Notes under the pieces: model-generated
What the model was told of the DNA's origin: nothing
What the model saw: the letters and a program-made list of their open reading frames with translations, nothing else
Databases searched by the model: none
Part shown: positions 14,062 to 24,400 of the stretch, piece by piece
How positions within the stretch are numbered: the first letter of the stretch is position 1
Layout: each line of letters opens with the position of its first letter
Source of the DNA: a virus
Length of the DNA stretch: 28,488 nucleotides
Strand: one strand, 5' to 3'
IMG/VR virus record: IMGVR_UViG_3300044993_000114
Location: 1-28,488 of that record
Position numbers and translations under genes: made by a program

Positions 14062-15036
14062 ATGAGCAACATCACTATTTTCAAGCACCCCGGTGCGGCA
14101 TCCAATATCCGTCGCCCGCTGTCCGAGCTTACCAAGTCGGTAACTTCTAGTGTTACCATCAACCGCATCCAGACCAGCAGCAACGGCACGTTCAAACGTA
14201 TCGTGAACGGAGAGCAGATTGGTAAGGCTGCCAGGGGCGAGTTCAACGCCATCATCATCGCCATGCTGCCGAAGGTCAGCCGCGTTTTTTACGCCGGTAA
14301 GTATGACCCCGATGCTAAGCCCACCTTGCCGGACTGTTGGTCAAATGATGGGGTTACGCCGCAGACCAATGCTCCTAACCGCCAAGCCGCCAACTGCGCT
14401 ACCTGCAAGAACAACATCGACGGTTCCGGCGAAAATGGTAAGGGTAAAGCATGTCGCTATCAGCGGCGCGTAGCACTTCTGCTTGAAGGCGATATGTCTG
14501 GCGCTGTCTACCAGTTCAATATTCCCGCCAAGTCGCTATTCGGCAAGGGCAGCGGCAACACTCACCCATTCGAGAGCTATGTGCGGTTCTTGGCAGCTAA
14601 CGGTGAGTCGATTGATTACGTCGTTACCAACATTGCCTATAATCTCGACGCTGACACCATGGAGCTTCAGTTTACTCCGGTGCGTCCGATTACCGATGAA
14701 GAGTATGAGCTCGTCATAGCTGCGCAGGCTAACCCTATTACACAACGTCTTATCCAGTTGACCGCATCGGAGGCTGACGGCGCTGTTGCGAACAAGCCAA
14801 GCTCTGTGATCATCAACCAAAAAGGGCCGGAAGAATCCCCCACACCCAAAAAGGCCAAGGCTACCCCCAAGAAGCCCGCGTGGCTCGATGACGAGGAAGA
14901 TGAAGACGAGGAGGTTGACGAACCTATTGTTGTCAAGAAAGCGCCCGCCAAGGGGGCAACGGTTCGCACTCCGAAGAACGACTTGGCTGCGACACTTGCC
15001 GCTTGGGCCGACGAAGACGAGGATGAGGATGACTGA
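14062..15036 (+). CDS. probable single-stranded DNA-binding protein with zinc-like cysteines and acidic tail
   Basis: This 324-residue protein has a layout typical of phage ssDNA-binding proteins: an N-terminal globular part with four cysteines (C92, C112, C115, C131), which could bind zinc as in T4 gp32, then a Lys/Pro-rich linker (about 270-285), an acidic patch (DDEEDEDEEVDEP), and an extreme acidic C-terminus (DEDEDEDD). Such tails recruit polymerase, primase and helicase. The beta-rich middle (YVRFLAANGESIDYVVTN) is compatible with an OB fold. Direct homology was not shown, so the function is inferred from features and from its place before the primase-helicase. Confidence 0.5.
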   Translation: MSNITIFKHPGAASNIRRPLSELTKSVTSSVTINRIQTSSNGTFKRIVNGEQIGKAARGEFNAIIIAMLPKVSRVFYAGKYDPDAKPTLPDCWSNDGVTPQTNAPNRQAANCATCKNNIDGSGENGKGKACRYQRRVALLLEGDMSGAVYQFNIPAKSLFGKGSGNTHPFESYVRFLAANGESIDYVVTNIAYNLDADTMELQFTPVRPITDEEYELVIAAQANPITQRLIQLTASEADGAVANKPSSVIINQKGPEESPTPKKAKATPKKPAWLDDEEDEDEEVDEPIVVKKAPAKGATVRTPKNDLAATLAAWADEDEDEDD

Positions 15037-15278
15037 TGAGTCGTGGGTATAGCCTGCGCATTCGCGACTTGAACGCGAGAGCGGATAAACGCAAACTAGG
15101 TGTCCGCCTTGGCCGGATGTGCATCAAGAAGGATGTGCCGGTCTTGGTCGTCGCCAAGCGTATGGGTGTGACGCGAGCTACGGTATATAACTGGTTCTGC
15201 GGGGCTTCGTCCCCGCAGGCTAGCCTTATTTCTCGTATCGAAGCCTATATCGCCGAGCTGAAAAGCGCGGCTGACTGA
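15036..15278 (+). CDS. helix-turn-helix DNA-binding protein
   Basis: This is an 80-residue basic protein with a helix-turn-helix at about residues 34-56 (VPVLVVAKRMGVTRATVYNW), of the kind that reads a DNA major groove. The start shares one base with the previous stop (TGATG). It may regulate the replication genes. A strong stem-loop lies inside the coding sequence (15197-15218). Confidence 0.65.
   Translation: MSRGYSLRIRDLNARADKRKLGVRLGRMCIKKDVPVLVVAKRMGVTRATVYNWFCGASSPQASLISRIEAYIAELKSAAD
15197..15218 (+). other. intragenic hairpin, 8-bp perfect stem
   Basis: CTGCGGGG at 15197-15204 pairs with CCCCGCAG at 15211-15218 around a 6-base loop, CTTCGT. No T-run follows, so it is not a typical terminator. 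It could pause translation, stabilise RNA or be a processing site. It may also be chance within coding constraint. Confidence 0.55.
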
Positions 15279-15343
15279 ACCAGCCAGCTGAATAGAGACG
15301 TAGAGGGGTGCCGCTGGCGCTCCCGTTGGGTGGTGTCTACGGC

Positions 15344-18169
15344 ATGGTGAATTTTGACCTTTTGACAGCAGTGCAGCCAGAGCAAGGCTGGTATGCTGTT
15401 GTCGGCATACAAGGAGGCAAACGGCAACAGGAAATCGTAGAGACACGGGAAGAGTTTGACTACTTCGTTGAGCTCTTCAAACGCCGCAAGTGGGATGTGT
15501 TTTACGGGGTTGCCAAGTTCAGTGGGGAGCCTGATGCAAACGGGAAGCGCCACCGCACTAAGCAGGATGTGGTAGCACTCAAGGCTTTCTGGCTCGATAT
15601 CGACTGCGGGTCGGGCAAAAGCTATCCTACACAAAACGATGGCATTGCAGCACTGCAAGAATTCTGCAAAAACGTAGGTTTATCCAAACCCATACTCGTT
15701 AACTCGGGTAATGGGCTTCACGCATATTGGCCGTTGAAGGAGGCGATAACCCGTGAGGAGTGGGAACCGGTAGCCAAACGGCTCAAAGAGGTCTGCGCAT
15801 TACAGAGATTGCACGTAGATAATAACTGCTTTGAGGCGGCGCGCATCCTACGGGTGCCAGGCACCTTCAACTACAAGAGCGGTGAACCGCTTCCGGTGAG
15901 CGTTGTTGTCATAGGCAAGGTTACCACACTGGAGGCCATACGCGAAGCTCTTGGGGCAAAAGAGTGCTCTGTCTTCCCGTTCAAGCGCTCGGGGCGCCCT
16001 CTTAGTGCGCTAGCGCAGCAGATACAAAACAGCATAGAGAACGAGTTCTCACTGATACTAGGCAAAGGAGAAAAAGGCTGCAGGCAGCTTGTGGCTGCTT
16101 ACGAAGAGAGGGAGCATCTTTCCGAACCACGCTGGTTTGATGCCTTGTCCATAGCCAAGTTCTGCAAAGACAGGGATACGGCTATACACAAGTTATCCGA
16201 AGGGCATCCAGACTATGACCCCGCTGCTACCGAACAAAAAATCCAGCACATACTAGGGCCTCACAGCTGCGAGCAGTTCGAGAGCAACAACCCCGGCGGA
16301 TGCACCGGATGCCCACATAAAGGCAAAATCAAGTCCCCTATTGTCCTAGGCAGGGTAGTTGCTGAAGCCCCTAAGAACAACGTCATAATCGAGGTAGACG
16401 AGTTTGGCAGAGAAACTCGCTATAATGTCCCTGAGTATCCTTTCCCTTACTTTCGCGGAGAAAAGGGGGGCGTATGGCGTAAGTCGGAAGTGGAGGAGGA
16501 AAAGCCTACACTAGTTTACCCCTACGACCTTTATGTGGTCAAGCGAATGCGCGACCCGAACGAAGGCGGCGTAGTACTTATTCGTTCACATACACCCAAG
16601 GATGGTGTTGAGGAGTTCACGATAACCAACGCCAAGATTTCCGACCCCACAGAAGTGCGGAAGGAACTCGCACGTAATGACATCTTACTTAACAAAAAGA
16701 ACTTCGACCTTCTTGTGGATTACATCATCCGCTCCGCTCAGGAGCTTAGGCATGTAATGAGGGCAGAAAAAATGCGTACTCAATTTGGATGGGCAGACGG
16801 AGACAGCAAGTTCATCGTAGGTGACCGAGAGATTGGCATAGAGGGCACATTTCACAGCCCCCCGTCATCGGTAACACGGGCACTAGCCGACCATATGCAC
16901 CCTGCTGGCACACTGGAGAAATGGAAAGAAGTGTTCGCCCTCTATGGGCGCAAGGGGTTGGAGAACGCAGCGTTCGCGGCATCCACCGCTTTCGGTGCGC
17001 CTTTACTCAAGTTCTCCGGTCAGCGCGGTGCAATCATTAACTTGGTTAACTCTCACTCCGGCACGGGCAAAACCACCGCCTTGCATATGTGCAACAGCGT
17101 ATGGGGGCACCCCGAGCGGCTATGTGCCAAGAAGGATGACACCTTCAACTCGAAGGTGTTCAAGATTGGCGTGTTCAATAACCTACCTATCACATTTGAT
17201 GAGATGTCGAACACCGACCCAAGACAGCTCAGTGAGCTTGTGTACCTCATGACACAAGGCACCGGGAAGGACCGTATGAAGGCGAGCAGTAACGAACTGC
17301 GCCTCAATCTAACGACGTGGCAAACAATCGCACTATGCTCGTCCAATCACTCTTTTTACGAGAAGCTGGAGTCCATCAAGGAGACTCCGCAAGGCGAAAT
17401 AATGCGAATCATCGAGTATCCTTTCCCCTATAGCGACGTAATCGACACGGAGCTTGGCAAAGAGATGTTCGATCATCAGCTGATGGAGAACTATGGGCAT
17501 GCTGGAGACATCTACGCGCGCTTTCTTGTAGAGCGCTATGAGGAGGTGAAGGACGGATACCTAGCTGTGCAGGCTATGGTGGACAGAGACCTCAAACTCA
17601 CGCAACGGGAACGCTTCTGGTCTGCCGTCATCGCGGCAAACATAACCGGCCTACGCATTGCCAAACGCCTGCAGCTCATCGACTGGAACATAGCCCGCAT
17701 CTACGACTGGGCATGCAAGATGATTGACGAGCTCCGCAACACCACAGTGCCGCCTATCGATGTAGATGAGAATATCATCGGCCACTTCCTTCTCACACGG
17801 ATAGACCACATTCTTGTAGTCAACGACTCCGTAGACAAGCGCACCAAGCTGCAAGAAGTTCCGCTCATGGAGCCAAGGCAGGAGGTGATGGTGAGGTATG
17901 AGCCGGACACACAGAAAGTCTTTATCGCTATTCCCGCATTCCGACAGTACTGTAACGACCGTAATATCGGCTACAACGAGACAATCAAGAAGCTGAAAGC
18001 AAAGGGCGTCCTCCTCCGCACTGGCAACAAGGCCATGACCAAGGGGATGAAGATTAACATCCCACCAGTACGTGCCATGGAGCTGGATGCTACTCATAGC
18101 GACTTGTCTGCACTCATAGACATAGCGGAGCGGGCAGAAAGCAAAAGCAATGAGAGTAGCGGGAGTTAG
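15344..18169 (+). CDS. AEP-type primase fused to DUF927-like ATPase/helicase
   Basis: This 941-residue protein probably primes and unwinds phage DNA. The N-terminal region shows the archaeo-eukaryotic primase motifs: FWLDID with D85 and D87, VNSGNGLHAYW with H126, and FEAARILRVPGTFNY around 163-176. A Cys-rich element (CTGCPHKG) follows in the middle. The C-terminal half matches DUF927 ATPases: an AFAASTAFGAPLL segment, Walker A SHSGTGKTT (G573-K576), and an acidic Walker-B-like ITFDEMSN. The ATG at 15344 is chosen. A GTG at 15308 is also in frame, but its purine-rich stretch sits too close. The last 20 bases overlap the next gene. Confidence 0.82.
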   Translation: MVNFDLLTAVQPEQGWYAVVGIQGGKRQQEIVETREEFDYFVELFKRRKWDVFYGVAKFSGEPDANGKRHRTKQDVVALKAFWLDIDCGSGKSYPTQNDGIAALQEFCKNVGLSKPILVNSGNGLHAYWPLKEAITREEWEPVAKRLKEVCALQRLHVDNNCFEAARILRVPGTFNYKSGEPLPVSVVVIGKVTTLEAIREALGAKECSVFPFKRSGRPLSALAQQIQNSIENEFSLILGKGEKGCRQLVAAYEEREHLSEPRWFDALSIAKFCKDRDTAIHKLSEGHPDYDPAATEQKIQHILGPHSCEQFESNNPGGCTGCPHKGKIKSPIVLGRVVAEAPKNNVIIEVDEFGRETRYNVPEYPFPYFRGEKGGVWRKSEVEEEKPTLVYPYDLYVVKRMRDPNEGGVVLIRSHTPKDGVEEFTITNAKISDPTEVRKELARNDILLNKKNFDLLVDYIIRSAQELRHVMRAEKMRTQFGWADGDSKFIVGDREIGIEGTFHSPPSSVTRALADHMHPAGTLEKWKEVFALYGRKGLENAAFAASTAFGAPLLKFSGQRGAIINLVNSHSGTGKTTALHMCNSVWGHPERLCAKKDDTFNSKVFKIGVFNNLPITFDEMSNTDPRQLSELVYLMTQGTGKDRMKASSNELRLNLTTWQTIALCSSNHSFYEKLESIKETPQGEIMRIIEYPFPYSDVIDTELGKEMFDHQLMENYGHAGDIYARFLVERYEEVKDGYLAVQAMVDRDLKLTQRERFWSAVIAANITGLRIAKRLQLIDWNIARIYDWACKMIDELRNTTVPPIDVDENIIGHFLLTRIDHILVVNDSVDKRTKLQEVPLMEPRQEVMVRYEPDTQKVFIAIPAFRQYCNDRNIGYNETIKKLKAKGVLLRTGNKAMTKGMKINIPPVRAMELDATHSDLSALIDIAERAESKSNESSGS

Positions 18170-18353
18170 CTACGACATTAATTGGAAAGCTTTCACCAAG
18201 GGTAAGTCTATAACCTTCGTTTGCCTCGATCCAGACAAGGCATGGCAGGAAGACGTTCGCCCAGTAATGCGCAGGCTGAAGCTGGATGTAGTCTGGAAAG
18301 GGGTAGTAGATGAAAAAACTGGAATTAGGGGTTTACGTGTCTGGAGATTGTGA
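18150..18353 (+). CDS. small hypothetical protein, last gene of the + strand module
   Basis: This 67-residue protein overlaps the primase-helicase gene by 20 bases. It is basic, with several Trp residues and no recognised motif. The Trp-rich beta-like end (VVWKGVVDEKTGIRGLRVW) suggests a compact fold. It is followed by the terminator that closes the module. Confidence 0.5.
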   Translation: MRVAGVSYDINWKAFTKGKSITFVCLDPDKAWQEDVRPVMRRLKLDVVWKGVVDEKTGIRGLRVWRL

Positions 18354-18363
18354 CTATAAGGGC

Positions 18364-18386
18364 ATCGAGAGTTTGCTCCTCTCGAT
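18364..18386. other. hairpin in the convergent intergenic region
   Basis: ATCGAGAG at 18364-18371 pairs with CTCTCGAT at 18379-18386 around a 7-base loop. There is no clear T-run on either side. It may help stop - strand transcripts arriving from the virion module or protect RNA ends. Confidence 0.4.
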
Positions 18387-18398
18387 TGCATCCTCCTA

Positions 18399-18432
18399 CC
18401 CCCCGCTGGCCCACCCCAGCGGGGGGTTTTTT
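18399..18432 (+). terminator. strong rho-independent terminator
   Basis: A perfect 11-bp GC-rich stem (CCCCCCGCTGG with CCAGCGGGGGG), a 6-base loop and six T residues at 18427-18432 end the + strand module 45 bases after its last stop codon. The T-run exists only in the + direction and overlaps the stop codon of the convergent virion gene. Confidence 0.93.
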
Positions 18433-21400
18433 ATATTGACCTGAACATTTGCTGCGAGCGCAGGATACGCTCCGCGTCTTTCTTATTGATTTCCCTACCT
18501 TCCAAGGTGCGAGCTCTGCGCTCACTGCGTCTGGCGAGCGAGTTAAGGATGGTGTCTGGTGTGATGACGAATCGGTCGTTCGGGTAAGTCCGATTGAACG
18601 GTATGACGACTTCTTTGATATACTCGCGAAAGTCCTCTGCAGAGCGGAACTCTCCATCGCGCACTTTTCGCTCGATTTCGTCGAGTATTTCCTTCTTCTC
18701 GGCGTCGATGCGATCTTCGTTTTTGCGCGCCGTGATGTAATAGTCCTGCCATTTCGCGAGGCGAAGAGCACGCGCGCCGATAATGGAGCGGAACGTGTCC
18801 GACTCCGTAATATGCTCTTTGGGTATTATAATATCCCCTTTGCGGTTTAGCACGCCTTCGGTCGAGTTGTAGTACGCATTTACCCATGAGCGGAAGAACG
18901 CCGGGGAAATCTTCTTGAGCGCTTCGCGCGTGTTGCCATCCATGAAGTCGTCGATGCCGCGCATAATCTGGGATGCAGTGCTAAACCCGGCGACGTTGGC
19001 GATGAGAGCGGCAATCGTCGTGCTTTCAAGGTTATCACCCGCAATAGGTTCACGATACCACATCTTGACCAGGTCCATGGTCGTGGTGCTGGAGATTTCG
19101 GTATCAGTGAGAACTCCAAGAGGACCATCAATCAGTATATTGGCCAGAATACTCTGACCGCGCTCGTCAACACCAAGGTAGTTGGACAGCCAACGGCGGA
19201 AGGCTATGTCTGCGTCGTAGACAGTGGCGACATCCTCCTGCATCATCTTAAGAACGTCGTCGTCGTCATCCGGGTCTGGACCAAACGCATAAGCCAGCGC
19301 TTCAACCATGATGGTGTAGAGCGGAAGCCCGGCAATGCCACCCAAGAGCCCAGCCATCATAAGGACACCGGAAAGCTCCTTGAGTGCACCTGCTACCTCA
19401 GCAGTATCCTGCTTAGTTAACTTACCTCTGCCTGCAGCTTGCCGTGCCACACCCCGCAGCGGGGCCGCGATAATATCGCGGAACGCACCAACCATGAACT
19501 TGGTTTGCAGAAGGGGGTGCATCTTGAACAGGAAAAAGGCGCGAGACACCTCGCCTTTGGCAAGGCTAGGGCGCTCCCAGTTAGCGAAGTTGCCAATCGT
19601 ATCGTCTACAATCTCCATAGCCTTGAACAGCGCCTGCCGTCGACCACGTTCGACGAAGTCCTTCTCGCTTTCCCCCTCATCCGGCTTGTTGTTCTTGCGG
19701 AACTTGTTGAGTTCCAACTCAAATGCCATGTAGAAAGTAGCCTGACGCGAAATGTTTTCTGTTCCCGTGAACATGAAGGTCATGGCCTTTAGCGCGTTCG
19801 CTGTGATGTCATTGGCTTTAGCCAATACACCAGATTGAGGCATGAGCGTATTCGCCCGCTCATTCTGAGCAATAGTCTCAGCTGTAGTAACGAGGATACC
19901 ACGCTCCATTGCAGCTTTCTTTGCCCACTGCAGGTCTGCGCTATTCTTCACAAAGCGCGATGCGTTCACGCTTGGCATTATTGCATCGATGTAATCACCA
20001 AAACTCGCGTTGGTGCGCTCGATCTGCACCCTCCCGAGGCTATCCCACATCTGCATATACTTCAGCCACATGCGGGTGCCTTCAGCGTAGCCATATTCGC
20101 GCCAGAACCTCGGCACGACCCGCATTGGAATATTCGCAAAGTTGGTCAGCGCAGTCTTGGCCGATGTCAGGAAATACAGAAAGGACACGCGGTTAAGCAC
20201 GTTAACGAATGCGGCCAAAGAACCCGGAGGTGGAGGGTTAATCTCTTGCTCCGCACGGTCCTCAAGTTCACGTGCAAAGTCGTAAAGCATAACGGCTTCT
20301 GCATCAGGGCGCTCAGGGTCGTTGATGACATCCTTCATGGCTGAGACAGCCGTGCGAAGCCTACCGGCAAAAGCCAGTTTGGCCAGTTCGTTAGCGTTGG
20401 TGACTACTTGCTTGTTGAAGTCATCCAGCACGTTAAGGGAGAAGCCAGCGATCTCCTTCGCGTGCAGGAACCGACGGCGTGCAGAACGCTCAGGAGTGGT
20501 CATGAGATATGTCTGGTATATACCGTCGAGCAGTTCATCGATATTTGCTGCACCACGTTCCTTAACCTGATCCCTGGCTTTGTTCACGAGGTCAAACACC
20601 CGCTTCATGAGTGCGTCCTCGCTCTTGATAACTTCCTGCAGGTCAGCGATGTCGTTACCACTACGGAACACAGTACGGTCGTTGGGGTCTACACCCAACT
20701 GCTTGGCCAGCATGCGCTTGGCTTTGGCCAGATCGCGCGCGCTTTCGAACGTGTAGAAAGCTTCTTCGCGCCGCTGTTTGACGTTCTCGGAGACACGCAA
20801 CCAGTACTTCCCCGTACGCATCATGGGGAAGTAGTCCTTGGGGAACAGGTCAGGGTCCAAATCCCAGAACAGGTCGCCGCTTTTCTTGCGCTCTTCGGCG
20901 TTATTTGCCTCACGCATGAGCTCTGCCCGCAGTTCGCGGATACGCTTTTTCTGTTCGCTGTCTAAACTCGGTTCAGTTTCAAGATGCTCGTCAAGAAGTG
21001 CGAGGCGTGCTTCGAATACGTCCTTATGGTAGTCACGCTCGGCCTTGTACAGCTCCAGACCGCCCTTCTGCTTGGCTAGTTTCTCCTTGGCGGCGTATGT
21101 ATCTCTTACCTCCTGCACCCTACCGGCAAGCTGTCTAACCTTGAGTTCGGTCCTGGCCTCTTCGATAGCTATGCCCCTAAGAGCCGCAAGTTTGGCTTGC
21201 ACAGGGGTAGACAGGTCGACCTTATCCTTGAATACGCTCGTGGTGTCGGACGGCTTGCACACTTCTGCCTTTATCTCGTTACCCAGCTTGCGCGCCAGAG
21301 CCTTATCATTTGAGTTATTGATTAGAGCATCTTCAATCGCTTCAATAACCCTGTCGCCTTTGAGTGCTTCCTCGACTGTCTCAAACGCAAACGGGTCTAC

Positions 21401-24400
21401 GCAGTTAATGCGGGCGGAAAAACGAAGCCCAGCCAAAGCCTCACTGCCATGCTTGCGCACGAAATCCTGCATGGCCCGTTCGGTAGGGATAGCAGCTTCA
21501 ATCAGATTGTTGCGGGTCGCACCCATTCTCCGCACATAGTCAGCCACTTCCACAGCAGCTGAGTGGACGGCTGGCGATTTGCGCTTGAGCCAATTGAGAA
21601 TGCCGGACGTTGGCATACCCTTGAGCGCCTTGACCCGTAGCGGACTGGCTGTATCTTCTGCAAAGACGAGCGCGTCACGAAGCTTGCTGTTTGCTTCCGT
21701 AACCTCGTTGATGCCGTCCTCTATACCATAGACGTTTACGGTATCCCTGACCCTGCGGGCACCGGCGCTCACACCCTGAATGGCGTCTTTGACTTCCTTC
21801 GGTTGGCTAGCTTTTCGCTTTTTCTGGGCGGCGGTATAGTTAGGCCTATAATTTGGATCACCAGTCAGCAAGCGACCGGCTTCAGTATCTCCTGTATAAA
21901 GCAATTGGTTGCCGATACGAAGAACCTCAGCAAGAGCAGAGTCGCTCTTGGCAGACAACCCAAGAATTTTGCGCACCACTTCGACGAAACGCTGGAAGAT
22001 TGTCTGCTTAGCCTTATAGGGTACCGTATTTAAGTAATTCATCACCTCTGGGTCGGAGAGAGCCCATGCCAGCAGCTCATACTCATCATCGAAAACATTA
22101 GTTTCGCCAGAAAAAAAGTTGCGTTCTAAGTCCGTAAAACGGACGCCGGTCCATTTACGCTTCAACAAATGCCTATGAACGGCGTCAAGCACATCACGCA
22201 AATCTTTACCAAGGCGCGCAGTGCGCGTACCCGCTAACTCGGGGTCTTTCGCAAACTGCAAATACGGTATAGTTGCTGCATGTATAAACTCATGGAGCAC
22301 AGTATCATAGCTCATGCCGGTAAAGTCACCGGCGCTAACAGGATTTACATATACCGTTATGGTTTGACCCTCAGTGAAGGTTACAGCATGGGCGTTACTC
22401 GCAAATAGTTTTTTAGCGTCCTCTGGGAGTCCACTAATATCATCTACAATCTGGAAATCTATATCTATGCCAAATCGTTGCAGTCGCCTTAATGTATTAC
22501 GAACGCCTCGCGCAATGGTCGCAAAAGCTTCGTTGGGGGCGGTATCTACCAACCAGTCAACTACTTCGCTAGTCAACTTGCCACGAAGCTCAGCTTCAAT
22601 CTGCTCTGGCGTACGCTGGTCGGTTTTGGCAACTTTTCCTTTTTGCGGCTGCTGGACTCTCAGTTCCGCGAGGTCAATCCTGGCTTCGCGTGCTTCACGC
22701 GTGTCACCGGCCTTCTCCGCTTCCTTTAAGCGGATTTTAGCACCGAGTTTCTCATCTTGGCGCGTCTCAATCATCGACTTGAGCGCAGCCCGAGCAGGAT
22801 TTATCAAAGTGTTTCTGACGGCGGCAGCAAGCCGGTCGTTAGCCTCTTTGGCGGCGGCGGTAGCAGCGTCGCGATCCTTTGCAGAGGCGTTGTTAGCCGC
22901 GCTTGCGGCTTCAATCGCAGCCTTTTCCAGTTTGGCGATGGCGTCGTTGGGCACTTCTTTGCCATTAGGCAGCATGCGATAAGCGTTAGGGCGCTCAAGC
23001 CTTCTAAGCAGCTCTGCACGTTGAAGATTATCGATCAGCCCTGCCTTGCGAGCTTCGTCTACCTCAGCAATGAAGTCCTGCACCATCCGCGTAGCCACGG
23101 TAGGGTATGGCTGTTCGGAGGGCTCCTGCTTTTCCAGTTCTTCAAGAGCGGCAGGTGCTGGTGGAATATATGGAGTAAGCTCATCCATCTGGCCATAGAC
23201 CTGGTTTGAGAAATCTTCCAGCGTCTTAGCCTTGAGGACTACTTCTGGCTTCTTGCCAAGGTTTCTTTCTGCTACAAGCTTATACGGATAAGCGCTTTTT
23301 GAGTCATATATGACCTTATAGACAGCATTCTCGGGAGCCTGAGCACGCAGTGCGTATTCGATATCGCCGAGAGTTTCCTCGCGTTGAGCTTCTTCTGGTT
23401 TAGACTCTTCACGTTGAAGATTATCGATCAGCCCTGCCTTGCGAGCTTCGTCTACCTCAGCAATGAAGTCCTGCACCATCCGCGTAGCCACGGTAGGGTA
23501 TGGCTGTTCGGAGGGCTCCTGCTTTTCCAGTTCTTCAAGAGCGGCAGGTGCTGGTGGAATATATGGAGTAAGCTCATCCATCTGGCCATAGACCTGGTTT
23601 GAGAAATCTTCCAGCGTCTTAGCCTTGAGGACTACTTCTGGCTTCTTGCCAAGGTTTCTTTCTGCTACAAGCTTATACGGATAAGCGCTTTTTGAGTCAT
23701 ATATGACCTTATAGACAGCATTCTCGGGAGCCTGAGCACGCAGTGCGTATTCGATATCGCCGAGAGTTTCCTCGCGTTGAGCTTCTTCTGGTTTAGACTC
23801 TTCACGTTGAACTTCCTTGCGTTGAGGCTCTTCACGTTGAACTTCCTTGCGTTGAGGCAAGGGCACGTCGCGTTCTTGCGTTGCGCTCAATGCAGAAAAA
23901 ATCTCGTTTTGCCTAGCGACACGCTCTTCATAGGGAAGAGATTGCCACGCAGCCAAATCTTGCAGCTTCAATTCTTCTGGTGGCCCTTTCTGCAAGGGCA
24001 TATCGTCGAGCATGTATTTGGTCTGAGGAGCCGCAGGCTGCTGGTTACGTTGAGGAGAAATTGCAATCTGCTGGCTATCTTGAGGAGGAGTGGAACTTGC
24101 TTGGGCAGAAAAATTACGCGGCAGAAAATCTGGAGAATATCTACCAGCAATTTCTTCTAGAAACTCAACATCGCCCCCAGCATTTTCGTAATCGCTGAGG
24201 GTAATAGGGTTATTTAAAATAGTATACGCGCCACTAGGGGTTAGTTCTTCTGGATATCGTGCGTAATAATAAGCCCCCTCGGTTGGGTTGGTTATTTTAT
24301 ACTTACGCTTCTGTGCAGGAGCATTACCTTGTGCCTTATCGACAGCTGCCTCGTTTAACGAAGCGGCTTCGTTAGTAACGAATTGCTGTATTTCGGGGCT

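Noticed and set aside
15197-15218. Rho-independent terminator inside the HTH gene
   Set aside because: The stem is strong, but no T-run follows and the hairpin is within a coding sequence.
22757-23602. Two + strand frames with identical protein sequence opposite the giant gene
   Set aside because: They are antisense shadows of the 393-bp duplication in the - strand gene, with no ribosome-binding site or family signal.
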